Shown: positions 1 through 9,505, counted from the stretch's first letter. The stretch: 64,000 nucleotides of DNA from an uncultured Aquimarina sp. (GCF_947496855.1 NZ_CANMED010000006.1:372001-436000), one strand, 5' to 3'. Program-made: numbers and translations. Notes: a model not told the origin generated them from the letters alone.

Positions 1-864
1 GTCAGTTCTGAGATTCAGAAAACGTTGCGTGGCAAAAAATGTGCTTATCCACGTGATCAAAATACCAACTCCAAAAACTCCTCCAAACAAACCAATCAGC
101 AGTATTTTATCACTAAGTAACGCTAATTCTGGGAAAGCTTTATCTAGGTAGTATAAAACGACTCCAACTCCAATTAGAGCGACAACTGCTCCGATCATTC
201 CTAGGCGAACACTTTTCCAAACAAAAGGTCTGCGAATAAATCTTTTGGTTGCGCCTACCATTTGCATAGTTTTAATTATAAAACGTTTAGAGTATACAGA
301 AAGCCGGATGGAGCTATTAATCAGAAGTACGGCGATAAAAGTAAAAATCCCACTAATCAGCAGCACCCAAAAACTTATTTTTTTAATATTATCGTTTAAT
401 AAAGAGATCAAAGGCTTGTCATAGGCTACTTCATCTACAAAATCTTTTTTGGTAATAGAGGCTGTGATTTCATCAATCTTTACTTGATCTACAAAATCAG
501 CTTTTAGATATACGTCGATCGAATTCTGAAGCGGATTGTATCCAAGGAAATCCATGAAATTTTCACCGATATCTTTACTATGTTCTTCTGCAGCTTCATC
601 TTTGGATATATAAGTAGTGGATTTGGTATATTCTGCCAGTGCTAAGCTTTTTTCTATTTGTTTAATCTCCACTTCTTTGGCAGTATCTTTTAGGTAAATA
701 GTAAGTGCAATTTTTTCTTTGAAATGATCAGCAACTTTTTTTGTATTTAATACCAAGAGTCCAAGTAAACCTAATAAAAAAAGTACCAGAGAAATACTAA
801 TAATCACAGAGAAATAAGAGGAAATTAGTCTGCGTTTCTGATATTTTTCAAAAGATGAACTCAT
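1..864 (-). CDS. ftsX: Cell division ABC transporter permease FtsX (C-terminus cut by window edge)
   Basis: Reading leftwards from an ATG at 864, the frame stays open for 288 codons to the window edge, so only the last few residues are missing. FtsX pairs with the ATPase FtsE at the division septum and transmits a signal to cell-wall hydrolases. The order seen is a short basic cytoplasmic N-terminus (MSSSFEKYQKRRL), a first membrane helix around residues 15-38, an extracytoplasmic domain to about 150, then three further hydrophobic stretches with the conserved segment KTMQMVGATKRFIRRPF between them. This matches the FtsX/MacB-like permease arrangement. It is transcribed away from the next gene; no ftsE is visible inside the window. 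The family call is secure. Confidence 0.9.
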   Translation of the reverse strand, partial: MSSSFEKYQKRRLISSYFSVIISISLVLFLLGLLGLLVLNTKKVADHFKEKIALTIYLKDTAKEVEIKQIEKSLALAEYTKSTTYISKDEAAEEHSKDIGENFMDFLGYNPLQNSIDVYLKADFVDQVKIDEITASITKKDFVDEVAYDKPLISLLNDNIKKISFWVLLISGIFTFIAVLLINSSIRLSVYSKRFIIKTMQMVGATKRFIRRPFVWKSVRLGMIGAVVALIGVGVVLYYLDKAFPELALLSDKILLIGLFGGVFGVGILITWISTFFATQRFLNLRTD

Positions 865-910
865 AAAAATTTATTTTGCAGGTAAAAATAATAAAGTTAA
901 TGAGACTTTT

Positions 911-939
911 AATTCTAAAATGTATCTCATTTTAGAATT
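911..939. promoter_or_regulatory. 12-bp-arm inverted repeat in divergent intergenic region
   Basis: AATTCTAAAATG, a 5-nt spacer, then the exact reverse complement. It lies between two genes that diverge from each other (starts at 864 and 1134), so it is not an obvious terminator for either. It could be an operator or part of an unannotated short transcript. Confidence 0.45.
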
Positions 940-1133
940 AATTCGGCTAATTAATTCCGCTGTAAAGCAGGATCTGTTTATTATGACGTTTTAATTAACT
1001 TTGATCTATAAGCGTAACGTATAATAAGGGTTAAAATTTTTCGAAATCATAATAAAGATTATATTTCGTAAAAATGAATTTTGGAATTAACTAAAATTCT
1101 AAGGCCGGAGCAATTTAATTATCTAAAAAGAAT

Positions 1134-2066
1134 ATGCATACAGTTGTTATAGGTATTGGTGGGGTCGGAGGATATTTTGGAGGAAAGATTGCTAACTCTG
1201 GCCAAAAAGTATCTTTAGTTGCTAGAGGAGAACATCTAGAGGTTATTCGTCAAAAAGGATTAAAAGTCAGAAGTATTGAAGGGGATTTTGTCACCAGACC
1301 TTTTTTAGTTACTGATGATATCCATAAAGTTAAAAAAGCAGATTTGATTTTAATCTGCACCAAATCCTGGCAGATCCAAGAAGCTACTGAATTTATCAAA
1401 CCAATCCTAAAAGAGGATACTATTGTCATTCCGCTACAGAATGGTGCAGATAATGCAGAGAAAGTAATGTCTGTGATTGATAAAAAACATGTGCTCGGAG
1501 GATTATGTAAAATTTACAGTAAAATAGAAGCTCCAGGCATTATTTCGCATTTTGGTCATACACCAGAAGTTATTTTTGGAGAACTGAATAAAAATAAATC
1601 TGATCGTTTACAAAGTGTAAAAACTGTTTTTGATAAAGCTGGATTTAAAAATAAAATCTCTGGGAATATCCAAGTAGATATCTGGAGTAAATTTATGTTT
1701 ATCGCTACCGTTAGCGGTTTGGGAGCACTCACCAGAGCAACAATAGGAGAAATGTATGAGAATCTGGAGCTTAGAGAGGTACTTAGAGCTACTGCGACAG
1801 AAATATATGAGATATCCTTAGCTAAAGCGATTGAGATGCCTTCTAGTATTGTCGATGGAATAATGACTTTTATAAACAAACAACCTTTTGATGCAACCAC
1901 TTCGACTCAAAGAGACATTATGGAAGGCAGACCTTCGGAATTGGACAATTTTAATGGGTTTGTTGTAAAAGAAGGTAAAAAACTGGGGGTGGATACACCT
2001 ACAAACACATTTATTTATAGTTGTTTACAACCGATGGAGGCAAAAGCTAGAATGCCTAAAAACTAA
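1134..2066 (+). CDS. panE: 2-dehydropantoate 2-reductase family protein (PanE/ApbA)
   Basis: A 310-residue NADPH-dependent ketopantoate reductase-like enzyme. This family reduces 2-dehydropantoate to pantoate in coenzyme A synthesis. The N-terminal Rossmann motif GIGGVGGYFGG is at residues 7-17. A conserved segment with the expected catalytic lysine (VDIWSKF) is near residue 187, followed by the helical C-terminal domain with the late Glu/Ser substrate-binding region (EGRPSELDNF). The length is normal for the family. The family also contains paralogues of unknown substrate, so the exact substrate is inferred. It is followed after 56 bp by leuS, which has its own promoter-like element. Confidence 0.8.
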   Translation: MHTVVIGIGGVGGYFGGKIANSGQKVSLVARGEHLEVIRQKGLKVRSIEGDFVTRPFLVTDDIHKVKKADLILICTKSWQIQEATEFIKPILKEDTIVIPLQNGADNAEKVMSVIDKKHVLGGLCKIYSKIEAPGIISHFGHTPEVIFGELNKNKSDRLQSVKTVFDKAGFKNKISGNIQVDIWSKFMFIATVSGLGALTRATIGEMYENLELREVLRATATEIYEISLAKAIEMPSSIVDGIMTFINKQPFDATTSTQRDIMEGRPSELDNFNGFVVKEGKKLGVDTPTNTFIYSCLQPMEAKARMPKN

Positions 2067-2099
2067 AGTAAAAAAGTATACTAAACTCGCATAAAATCG

Positions 2100-2107
2100 T
2101 AAATTTG
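2100..2107 (+). promoter_or_regulatory. Bacteroidota -7 promoter element upstream of leuS
   Basis: TAAATTTG matches the Bacteroidota -7 consensus TAnnTTTG and lies 15 bp before the leuS ATG. No convincing -33 TTTG was seen, so this rests on the -7 element alone. Confidence 0.45.
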
Positions 2108-2122
2108 CGGTCTTAATTTCAG

Positions 2123-4939
2123 ATGATGAATTACGATTTTAATACGATTGAAGCCAGATGGCAAGCCTATTGGGCAGAGAATGGAACGTTTAAAGCTGAA
2201 AACAACAGCGATAAACCAAAATACTATGTACTAGACATGTTTCCTTATCCTTCGGGAGCAGGATTACACGTTGGGCATCCTTTAGGATATATTGCCAGTG
2301 ATATTTATGCTAGATATAAACGCCATAAAGGTTTTAATGTATTGCATCCACAAGGATATGATTCATTCGGCCTACCAGCAGAGCAGTATGCTATCCAAAC
2401 AGGACAACATCCTGCAATCACTACCAAAGAAAATATTGCTAGATATCGCCAGCAATTAGATAAGATTGGGTTTTCTTTTGATTGGAGTCGTGAAGTAAAA
2501 ACCAGTGATTCTAAATTTTATAAATGGACGCAGTGGATCTTTACAGAACTTTTCAGTTCTTGGTATGATAATGATGCGGATAAAGCAAGACCAATTAGCG
2601 AATTAGAGAAATTGTTCTCTGAGGAAGGTAATGCAAAAGTAAATACTGTTTGTGATGAGGATATAATTCCATTTAGTGCTGATGATTGGAATGGATTTTC
2701 ATTAAAAGAGAAACAAGAAGTATTATTAAAATATAGACTAACCTATTTAGCAGAAACAGAAGTAAACTGGTGTCCACAATTAGGAACAGTGTTAGCCAAC
2801 GATGAAATCGTAAACGGAGTTTCGGAACGTGGTGGTTATCCAGTCATTCGTAAAAAAATGACACAATGGAGTATGCGTATTTCTGCGTATGCCCAACGTC
2901 TAATCGATGGGTTAAATACTATTGATTGGCCGCAGCCGCTAAAAGATTCACAAACCAATTGGATTGGTCGTTCCGAAGGGGCAAGTGTGACTTTTAAGGT
3001 GAAAGATCATGATGAGGTTATCGATGTATTTACTACACGTCCTGACACTGTTTTTGGGGTGAGTTTTATGACATTAGCCCCAGAACATGAGTTAGTCGCT
3101 AAAATCACTACACCAGAACAAAAAGAAGCAATTGATACATATATAGAAGTAACAGCAAAACGTAGTGAACGTGATCGTATGGCTGATGTAAAAACCATTA
3201 GTGGTGTGTTTACAGGAGCGTATGCTGAGCATCCGTTTACTAAGGAACCAGTTCCAATCTGGATTGGAGATTATGTCTTAGCTGGGTATGGTACTGGAGC
3301 TGTAATGGCAGTACCTTGTGGAGACCAACGTGATTATGATTTTGCAAAACATTTTGGGATTGCTATTCCTAATATTTTTGAAGGTGTAGATATCTCCTCA
3401 GCAGCTTTTGCGGATAAAGACAATACAATTATAGCCAATTCAGATTTCCTGAATGGTTTGAAATATAAAAAGGCAGTAAAAACTGCTATTTATGAGTTAG
3501 AGAAACTAGGGCAAGGAAAAGGTAAAATCAATTATAGATTACGAGATGCCGTATTTAGTCGTCAACGATATTGGGGAGAACCATTTCCGGTATATTATGT
3601 TGATGGAATGCCGCAGATGATCGATCTGAAACATTTGCCAATCGAATTACCGGAAGTAGAAAAATATTTACCAACCGAAACTGGTGAACCGCCATTAGGT
3701 CGTGCCGATGTTTGGGCTTGGGACACCCTAAAGGGTGAGTTGGCAAGGAATGAGGATATTGATAATGTAAATATTCATCCATTAGAATTAAATACCATGC
3801 CAGGTTGGGCAGGAAGCTCGTATTACTTTAATAGGTATATGGACCCTACTAATGAAGATGAGGTTTTTTCACAAGATGCTATTAACTACTGGAAAGAAGT
3901 AGATCTATATATAGGAGGAAGCGAACATGCAACGGGTCATTTATTATACGCACGTTTTTGGCAGAAATTTTTATTTGACAGAGGAGTTGTTCCTGTAGAT
4001 GAATTCGCTAAAAAATTGATCAATCAAGGAATGATTTTGGGTACTAGCGCTATTGTTTATAGAGTTAGTGGTGCAAATAAATACGTTTCCAAAGGATTGA
4101 AAGCTCGGTACGATGTAGAAGAACTTCGAGTAGATGTAAATATGATAAATGCTTCAGATGAATTACTACCTGAAGATTTAAGAAATTGGCAGCCGCAGTT
4201 TAAGGATGCTGAGTTTGAGCTTGAAGATGGTAAATACATTGTTGGGAGAGAAGTAGAAAAAATGTCTAAACGTTGGTTTAACGTTGTAAACCCTGACGGT
4301 ATCTGTGATCAATATGGAGCAGACAGTTTGCGTCTCTACGAAATGTTCTTAGGGCCACTAGAGCAAGCTAAACCTTGGAATACGGCAGGAATTACAGGTG
4401 TTCATAGTTTCCTAAAAAAACTTTGGAAACTGTATCATAATGGAGATGTTTTCAGCGTAAGCGATACAGAGCCGACAAAAGATAACCTAAAGACCTTACA
4501 TAAGACTATCAAAAAGGTAGAAGAAGATATAGAGAACTTCTCTTTTAATACTTCGGTAAGTACTTTTATGATTGCAGTTAATGAATTAACTGCTCAGAAA
4601 TGTAATTCTAGAGCTATTCTAGAGCCTTTATTAGTATTGGTTTCGCCATATGCTCCTCATATTGCAGAAGAGTTATGGAGCAAATTAGGACATAACGAAT
4701 CTATTGCTACAGCGGTATTTCCAATTTTTGAAGAGAAGTATTTGGTAGAAAGTACAAAGCAATATCCAATCTCCTTTAATGGTAAGATGCGTTTTATGAT
4801 GGAATTATCATTAGACCTGAGTAAAGAAGATATTGAAGCAGCAGTAATGGCACACGAAAAAACACAACAGCAACTCGCTGGAAGAGAGCCAAAAAAGGTG
4901 ATTGTAGTACCTGGTAAGATCGTGAATGTGGTTGGGTAA
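2123..4939 (+). CDS. leuS: Leucyl-tRNA synthetase
   Basis: Class Ia aminoacyl-tRNA synthetase that charges tRNA-Leu in the cytoplasm. The HIGH-type ATP-binding motif is HVGH at residues 49-52, preceded by FPYPSGAGL. The CP1 editing domain with TTRPDT and its GTGAVMAVPCGD motif is in the middle. The KMSKS motif appears as EKMSKR near residue 713, and the anticodon-binding helical domain follows. At 938 residues it is longer than the usual bacterial form of about 860. Extra segments sit near residues 150-205 and just before KMSKR, as I recall for Bacteroidota LeuRS. The ATG at 2123 is followed directly by a second ATG at 2126, and either may be used. Confidence 0.97.
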   Translation: MMNYDFNTIEARWQAYWAENGTFKAENNSDKPKYYVLDMFPYPSGAGLHVGHPLGYIASDIYARYKRHKGFNVLHPQGYDSFGLPAEQYAIQTGQHPAITTKENIARYRQQLDKIGFSFDWSREVKTSDSKFYKWTQWIFTELFSSWYDNDADKARPISELEKLFSEEGNAKVNTVCDEDIIPFSADDWNGFSLKEKQEVLLKYRLTYLAETEVNWCPQLGTVLANDEIVNGVSERGGYPVIRKKMTQWSMRISAYAQRLIDGLNTIDWPQPLKDSQTNWIGRSEGASVTFKVKDHDEVIDVFTTRPDTVFGVSFMTLAPEHELVAKITTPEQKEAIDTYIEVTAKRSERDRMADVKTISGVFTGAYAEHPFTKEPVPIWIGDYVLAGYGTGAVMAVPCGDQRDYDFAKHFGIAIPNIFEGVDISSAAFADKDNTIIANSDFLNGLKYKKAVKTAIYELEKLGQGKGKINYRLRDAVFSRQRYWGEPFPVYYVDGMPQMIDLKHLPIELPEVEKYLPTETGEPPLGRADVWAWDTLKGELARNEDIDNVNIHPLELNTMPGWAGSSYYFNRYMDPTNEDEVFSQDAINYWKEVDLYIGGSEHATGHLLYARFWQKFLFDRGVVPVDEFAKKLINQGMILGTSAIVYRVSGANKYVSKGLKARYDVEELRVDVNMINASDELLPEDLRNWQPQFKDAEFELEDGKYIVGREVEKMSKRWFNVVNPDGICDQYGADSLRLYEMFLGPLEQAKPWNTAGITGVHSFLKKLWKLYHNGDVFSVSDTEPTKDNLKTLHKTIKKVEEDIENFSFNTSVSTFMIAVNELTAQKCNSRAILEPLLVLVSPYAPHIAEELWSKLGHNESIATAVFPIFEEKYLVESTKQYPISFNGKMRFMMELSLDLSKEDIEAAVMAHEKTQQQLAGREPKKVIVVPGKIVNVVG

Positions 4940-4963
4940 ACGAAACATTGTATAATAAAAAGT

Positions 4964-5073
4964 CGTCAAATCGAGTGATCCCAATTTTGATTGGGATTGT
5001 ATCGAGATTAGGCTTTTGATGAAAAACAACTGATTTTCGATACATCCGCCCTAGGCGGACACTCAAACTGACG
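4964..5073. repeat. MITE/REP-like intergenic element with imperfect terminal inverted repeats
   Basis: The ends CGTCAAATCGAGTG (4964-4977) and CACTCAAACTGACG (5060-5073) are near reverse complements. Inside, GGATTGTATCGAGAT pairs with ATTTTCGATACATCC, and a compact TCCGCC-cta-GGCGGA hairpin sits at 5045-5058, so the whole 110 nt can fold on itself. It lies between leuS and the small transporter gene. It resembles dispersed intergenic repeats of flavobacteria; no second full copy is present in this window. Confidence 0.5.
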
Positions 5074-5111
5074 CTGTTTTTTTTAGGTGGATATTTTTCT
5101 TAAAATAATAT

Positions 5112-5372
5112 ATGATCGACTCAATAGAAGTTCTAGGATTAATAGCGGCCACATTAACTACGGCTGCCTTTTTACCGCAAGTATATAAAACTTGGAAGAC
5201 AAAATCAGCAGAGAGTTTGTCGCTATCTATGTTATTAATTTTTGAGAGTGGAGTGCTTTGCTGGTTGATTTATGGTTATTTGATAGATAGTCTACCTGTG
5301 ATTTTAGCAAACTTTGTTACGGCTATATCTGGATTTTTACTGCTTTATTTTAAATTTCGCTATAAAAACTAG
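5112..5372 (+). CDS. SemiSWEET / PQ-loop sugar transporter family protein
   Basis: An 86-residue inner-membrane protein with three predicted membrane helices, the size and shape of bacterial SemiSWEETs, which work as dimers. The PQ-loop signature FLPQVYKTWKTKSAESLS is around residues 20-38, and the third helix contains the conserved N of VILANFVTA. Family members move small sugars down a gradient; the substrate here cannot be read from sequence. It follows the repeat element after leuS and appears to be a single gene. Confidence 0.85.
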   Translation: MIDSIEVLGLIAATLTTAAFLPQVYKTWKTKSAESLSLSMLLIFESGVLCWLIYGYLIDSLPVILANFVTAISGFLLLYFKFRYKN

Positions 5373-5505
5373 AATAAAATGCTAATTCTAGTTGTTTTTT
5401 AACAAGTTTCGTGGCATTTGTTTAAATTATGGATAAGATATTTTTTGCGTACATTTTATTGTTTTATTTCAAGAAAACATTTATTTTCGACCAAAAAATA
5501 AGAAT

Positions 5506-6621
5506 ATGATAATTGGTGTTCCTAAGGAGATCAAGAATAACGAGAACAGAGTAGGTGTAACACCTGCTGGAACAATGGCACTCGTTAGTCATGGCCACAC
5601 TGTTTTCATTCAGCAAAATGCTGGTCTTCAGAGTGGTTTTAGTGATGAAGAATATATAGGTGCTGGCGCAAATGTCCTTCCTACTATAGAGGAGGTGTAT
5701 GCAACCGCCGAAATGATTATTAAGGTGAAGGAGCCTATAGAGCCAGAGTATAAATTGATTAAGAAAGATCAATTACTATTCACTTATTTTCATTTTGCTT
5801 CAAGCGAGCCTTTGACAAAAGCAATGATCGACAGTGGATCGGTTTGTATTTCTTATGAAACGGTAGAAGATCCAGATCGTAGTTTGCCATTACTTACACC
5901 GATGAGTGAAGTTGCTGGACGTATGTCAATACAACAAGGAGCTAAATATTTAGAGAAACCGTTAAAGGGAAGAGGAATTCTTCTTGGAGGTGTTCCTGGA
6001 GTTGCTCCTGCTAAAGTATTAGTACTTGGTGGTGGTGTTGTTGGTACTCAGGCTGCAAAAATGGCAGCAGGGATGGGAGCTGATGTTACGATTCTTGATA
6101 TTAGTATGAAGAGATTACGTTATCTTGACGATGTAATGCCTGCTAATGTAAATACTGAATTTTCTAATGAATATACCATTCGTGAACATATAAAAAAATC
6201 TGATTTAATTATCGGAGGTGTTTTGATACCAGGAGCAAAAGCACCTAAGCTTATTACTCGTGATATGCTGAAGGATATGCGCACTGGAACGGTATTGGTA
6301 GATGTTGCAGTGGATCAAGGAGGTTGTTTTGAGACAACAAAACCAACTACACATCAAGATCCAGTTTATATTATTGATGATGTCGTGCACTATTCTGTTG
6401 CAAATATGCCAGGAGCAGTGCCATATACGTCAACTTTGGCACTTACTAATGTTACTTTGTCATATGCGATTCAATTAGCAAATAAAGGTTGGAAAGCAGC
6501 TTGTGCGGATAATGAACCACTTAAAAAAGGATTGAATGTAATCAATGGTGATGTAGTGTATGCTGCTATTTCAGAAGCTTTTAACCTTCCTTTGGAAGAT
6601 GTAAATAACTATTTAAGTTAA
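5506..6621 (+). CDS. ald: Alanine dehydrogenase
   Basis: An NAD-dependent L-alanine dehydrogenase (alanine to pyruvate plus ammonia), 371 residues, the standard length. The N-terminal substrate domain begins MIIGVPKEIKNNENRVGVTP. The catalytic lysine segment IIKVKEPIEPEY (about 70-81) and catalytic histidine segment FTYFHFASSEP (about 92) are intact. The Rossmann dinucleotide motif VLVLGGGVVGTQAAKMAAG starts near residue 171. The C-terminal VANMPGAVPYTST motif is also typical. It ends in a clear hairpin terminator and appears monocistronic. Transhydrogenase alpha subunits are related, but the length and motifs favour alanine dehydrogenase. Confidence 0.93.
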   Translation: MIIGVPKEIKNNENRVGVTPAGTMALVSHGHTVFIQQNAGLQSGFSDEEYIGAGANVLPTIEEVYATAEMIIKVKEPIEPEYKLIKKDQLLFTYFHFASSEPLTKAMIDSGSVCISYETVEDPDRSLPLLTPMSEVAGRMSIQQGAKYLEKPLKGRGILLGGVPGVAPAKVLVLGGGVVGTQAAKMAAGMGADVTILDISMKRLRYLDDVMPANVNTEFSNEYTIREHIKKSDLIIGGVLIPGAKAPKLITRDMLKDMRTGTVLVDVAVDQGGCFETTKPTTHQDPVYIIDDVVHYSVANMPGAVPYTSTLALTNVTLSYAIQLANKGWKAACADNEPLKKGLNVINGDVVYAAISEAFNLPLEDVNNYLS

Positions 6622-6657
6622 ACTCGACTTATTGGCTAACTCAAGTTTATTTAACTG

Positions 6658-6686
6658 AAAACCTCGTCTTTATGGCGAGGTTTTTG
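6658..6686 (+). terminator. Rho-independent terminator after ald
   Basis: The hairpin AACCTCG...CGAGGTT is followed by a T-run, 37 bp after the ald stop codon. Confidence 0.8.
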
Positions 6687-6728
6687 CATTTATTATTGTA
6701 ACTTTAATAATAAAAAAAGTTTTTAATT

Positions 6729-7421
6729 ATGATGGGATATTATGTCATAGCGGGAATTATCTTTTTAGTAAGTTCATTCGTGAGTAACAAATTAAAAAGT
6801 AAATTCAAGCATTATTCTAATGTGCGCTTACAGAATGGAATGAGTGGAGCTGAGATTGCTACAAAGATGTTAGAGGATAATGGGATACGAGATGTGAAAG
6901 TGATTTCAACACCGGGAATGCTAACTGATCACTATAATCCAAGAAATAAAACAGTGAATTTAAGTGAAGGAGTATATAATCAAAGAAATGCAGCTGCAGC
7001 GGCTGTTGCGGCTCATGAAGTTGGTCACGCGGTTCAGCATGCAACCGCTTATAGTTGGTTAACTCTTAGGTCTAAGATTGTCCCAGCCGTAGGGATTTCT
7101 AGTAAATTGTCCAATATTGTAATAATGGTGGGCTTAGGATTATCAGTAGCAGGTAGTTTATTGGGGAATTTAGTTTTCCTAGTCGGAATAATACTATTTG
7201 CTGTTACAACTTTATTTACTTTCATAACACTTCCTGTAGAATACGATGCTAGTAATAGAGCTTTAGCTTGGTTAGAAAATGCTAATATGGTAACAAGTAA
7301 CGAGTATGATGGAGCAAAAGATGCTTTAAAATGGGCTGCAAGAACTTATTTAGTAGCTGCCTTAGGTTCTTTAGCTACATTGCTTTACTTTATTTCTATG
7401 TTTCTAGGAAGAAGAAATTGA
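6729..7421 (+). CDS. Zinc metallopeptidase, neutral membrane type (YugP-like)
   Basis: A 230-residue protein of the Zn_peptidase_2 (YugP) family. An N-terminal membrane anchor (about 3-20) is followed by a soluble segment with the HExxH zinc motif HEVGH around residue 96. Two or three hydrophobic helices follow (VIMVGLGLSVAGSLL, LVFLVGIILFAVTTLFTF). The second conserved segment LPVEYDASNRALAWLE (about 173-188) probably supplies the third zinc ligand. The C-terminus is another hydrophobic helix. The physiological substrate of the family is unknown to me. It converges on the Lrp gene at 7443. Confidence 0.85.
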   Translation: MMGYYVIAGIIFLVSSFVSNKLKSKFKHYSNVRLQNGMSGAEIATKMLEDNGIRDVKVISTPGMLTDHYNPRNKTVNLSEGVYNQRNAAAAAVAAHEVGHAVQHATAYSWLTLRSKIVPAVGISSKLSNIVIMVGLGLSVAGSLLGNLVFLVGIILFAVTTLFTFITLPVEYDASNRALAWLENANMVTSNEYDGAKDALKWAARTYLVAALGSLATLLYFISMFLGRRN

Positions 7422-7442
7422 TAGCAACAAATAATAGACAGG

Positions 7443-7913
7443 TTAAATTTTAATCTGTCTATTAATTTGTTGATCTAGGGAAATAAATGTTTCAGTTCTG
7501 GAAACCCCTTCAATTGCCTGAATTTCTTTATTCAATACATTCATTAAATGTTCATTATCTCTACATAGAATTTTAATGAATATAGACCAATTTCCTGTGG
7601 TATAATGACATTCTATAACTTCTGGGATATCTTTTAATTGTTTAACAGCTTTAGGGTTGCTAACGGCTTTATCTAGATAAACTCCAACAAAGGCCATGGT
7701 TTTATATCCTAATACTTTTGGGTCAATAATGAATTTGGATCCAGCAATAAGGCCAGAAGTCTCTAATTTTCTTAATCTTTGGTGAATCGCAGCACCAGAA
7801 ATCCCAATCTTTCTTGCAATTTCTAAGATAGGTCTTCGTGCATCTTCCATGAGGTTGCGAAGAATTTCCTTGTCAATCCCATCTATTTTTACGCTACCAT
7901 ATTGACCTTTCAT
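7443..7913 (-). CDS. Lrp/AsnC family transcriptional regulator
   Basis: A 156-residue regulator. The N-terminal winged helix-turn-helix (about 10-62) contains ILEIARKIGISGAAIHQRLRKLETSGLI, and the C-terminal RAM ligand-binding domain (about 70-145) is typical of feast/famine regulators that bind amino acids. It lies 68 bp downstream of, and in the same orientation as, a saccharopine dehydrogenase family gene. This suggests control of amino-acid (perhaps lysine) metabolism, but the target is inferred from position only. The nearby alanine dehydrogenase is another plausible target. Confidence 0.88.
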   Translation of the reverse strand: MKGQYGSVKIDGIDKEILRNLMEDARRPILEIARKIGISGAAIHQRLRKLETSGLIAGSKFIIDPKVLGYKTMAFVGVYLDKAVSNPKAVKQLKDIPEVIECHYTTGNWSIFIKILCRDNEHLMNVLNKEIQAIEGVSRTETFISLDQQINRQIKI

Positions 7914-7981
7914 ACAAAGACAGATTACAGTTAATAATCAAAAATAGAGGTTAATGTTTAGAATCGAAGCTTTTTTTCAGA

Positions 7982-9352
7982 TTATCCTTTTACACCGTCA
8001 GGATTGTATCCTAAATACTCACATTCTTTTTCTTTAAATACAATACCATATTCCTCTAATTCCTTAAGGATAGGAGTGTATATTTCTTCTCTAATAGGTA
8101 TCTGCACTCCAGTAGATGTAATTTCCTTATTTAGGATTCTTAATGCGGCCATGGCAACTGGTAATCCTACAGTTCTGGCCATAGCAGTGTATTTTTGGTC
8201 TTTGCCAATACATACCATTGTTGCATCTATCTGTTTATGTTCTCCATTAAGTTCATAACCAAACTTATGATACATAACGATCATATCTTTGTCTCCGTTA
8301 TCTAACGTCCATTTGTCCATCAGTATCTTCTGTAAGGCCTGAGCAGGGGTTGCGTTTGGAATCCCCACCTTTTTGTCAGTATTAAAAATATCCAGCTCTA
8401 TCAGTTTGTCCCATATAATGTCGTCTTGATCAATTTTTAGATAATGACGAAGCTTTAACTCTACAGAATCTGTTGGGGAATAAGCAAGAAATGAGTTTGT
8501 GAAATCACGGTAACTCATATGTTCAGAATTTTCTAATGTATAATCATCAGCAGTCATGCCTAATTGTACAAAAATGTTCCAGGCTTTGGAAAATCCAACT
8601 CTTCTTATGGTTCCTCGATAAAGAGTTAAAATATCATCTAGTCCATAGATGCTTTGATATTTTAATGAGTTCCTATTGGCATATGCCTCAAATCGACCAT
8701 ATTCATCTACTTCCAGAAATTCGGTTCTTCTAAATAGTTTATGATAAGGGATATATTTGTAGGTTCCTTCTTGTAAAAATTCTGCAGCACCACCTTGTCC
8801 AGCAACTACAACATTTCTAGGATTCCAGGTAAATTTATAACGCCATAGATTGTTGTCACTTTCCGGAGCTACCAATCCTCCTGTGAAAGATTCAAATAAG
8901 ATAATTTTCCCTCCTTTGTTGCGTATCCTGTCTATAGCCTGCATCGCACTCATATGATCAATACCAGGATCGACGCCAATCTCATTCATAAAAATGAGCC
9001 CTTTCTTTTTCACTTCTTCGTGGAGTTCTTGCATCTCTTTACTAACATAAGAGGCAGTTACCAAGGATTTTTCTAATCTAAGACAGTCGTTAGCCACCTC
9101 GATATGAAACCTGGCGGGAAGCATGGATACTACAATGTCAGCATTTTTAATTGTGTCTTCTCTGGAATTTTTGTCAAAAACGTCTAATTTGATAGCATTA
9201 GTGCTAGGATGATTTGCTGCAAGTGTTAGAGCATTTTCAATGGAAATATCTCCTATCGTAATGTGTAAATTTTCAGATTTAGATTTGTCTTGAAAATATT
9301 TAATTAAAACCGCAGTGGATTTACCTGCACCAATGACCAGTATCTTTCGCAT
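7982..9352 (-). CDS. Saccharopine dehydrogenase family protein
   Basis: A 456-residue oxidoreductase with an N-terminal Rossmann fold (KILVIGAGKSTAVLIKYF, residues 3-20) and the conserved C-terminal saccharopine dehydrogenase domain (FMNEIGVDPGIDHMSAMQAI, then FTGGLVAPESDNNLWRYKFTW). The family interconverts saccharopine with aminoadipate semialdehyde and glutamate in lysine degradation. Related proteins include lysine-ketoglutarate reductase-type and carboxynorspermidine enzymes, so the exact reaction is a family-level inference. The adjacent downstream Lrp-type regulator fits a role in amino-acid catabolism. Confidence 0.85.
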   Translation of the reverse strand: MRKILVIGAGKSTAVLIKYFQDKSKSENLHITIGDISIENALTLAANHPSTNAIKLDVFDKNSREDTIKNADIVVSMLPARFHIEVANDCLRLEKSLVTASYVSKEMQELHEEVKKKGLIFMNEIGVDPGIDHMSAMQAIDRIRNKGGKIILFESFTGGLVAPESDNNLWRYKFTWNPRNVVVAGQGGAAEFLQEGTYKYIPYHKLFRRTEFLEVDEYGRFEAYANRNSLKYQSIYGLDDILTLYRGTIRRVGFSKAWNIFVQLGMTADDYTLENSEHMSYRDFTNSFLAYSPTDSVELKLRHYLKIDQDDIIWDKLIELDIFNTDKKVGIPNATPAQALQKILMDKWTLDNGDKDMIVMYHKFGYELNGEHKQIDATMVCIGKDQKYTAMARTVGLPVAMAALRILNKEITSTGVQIPIREEIYTPILKELEEYGIVFKEKECEYLGYNPDGVKG

Positions 9353-9505
9353 GCTTAATGATTATTTTAATAACTTTGATGCGAATGTAGTAAATACATC
9401 AAAAAGTAAGTTCTCAATTTTGGCGTATTCGTTATAATTTGAAACAAAATATGTCTAAAATTGATTTTTTGTTTAAAAACATGGTCAATTATTATTAAAA
9501 TAAGA

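Noticed and set aside
4794..5066. Minus-strand open frames over the leuS 3' end and the intergenic repeat
   Set aside because: They run across the coding sequence of leuS and the foldable element, with no start context or protein family.
9461..9505. Upstream TTG extension of the DUF423 gene
   Set aside because: It adds 15 residues that break the usual N-terminal membrane helix; the ATG at 9506 fits the family.
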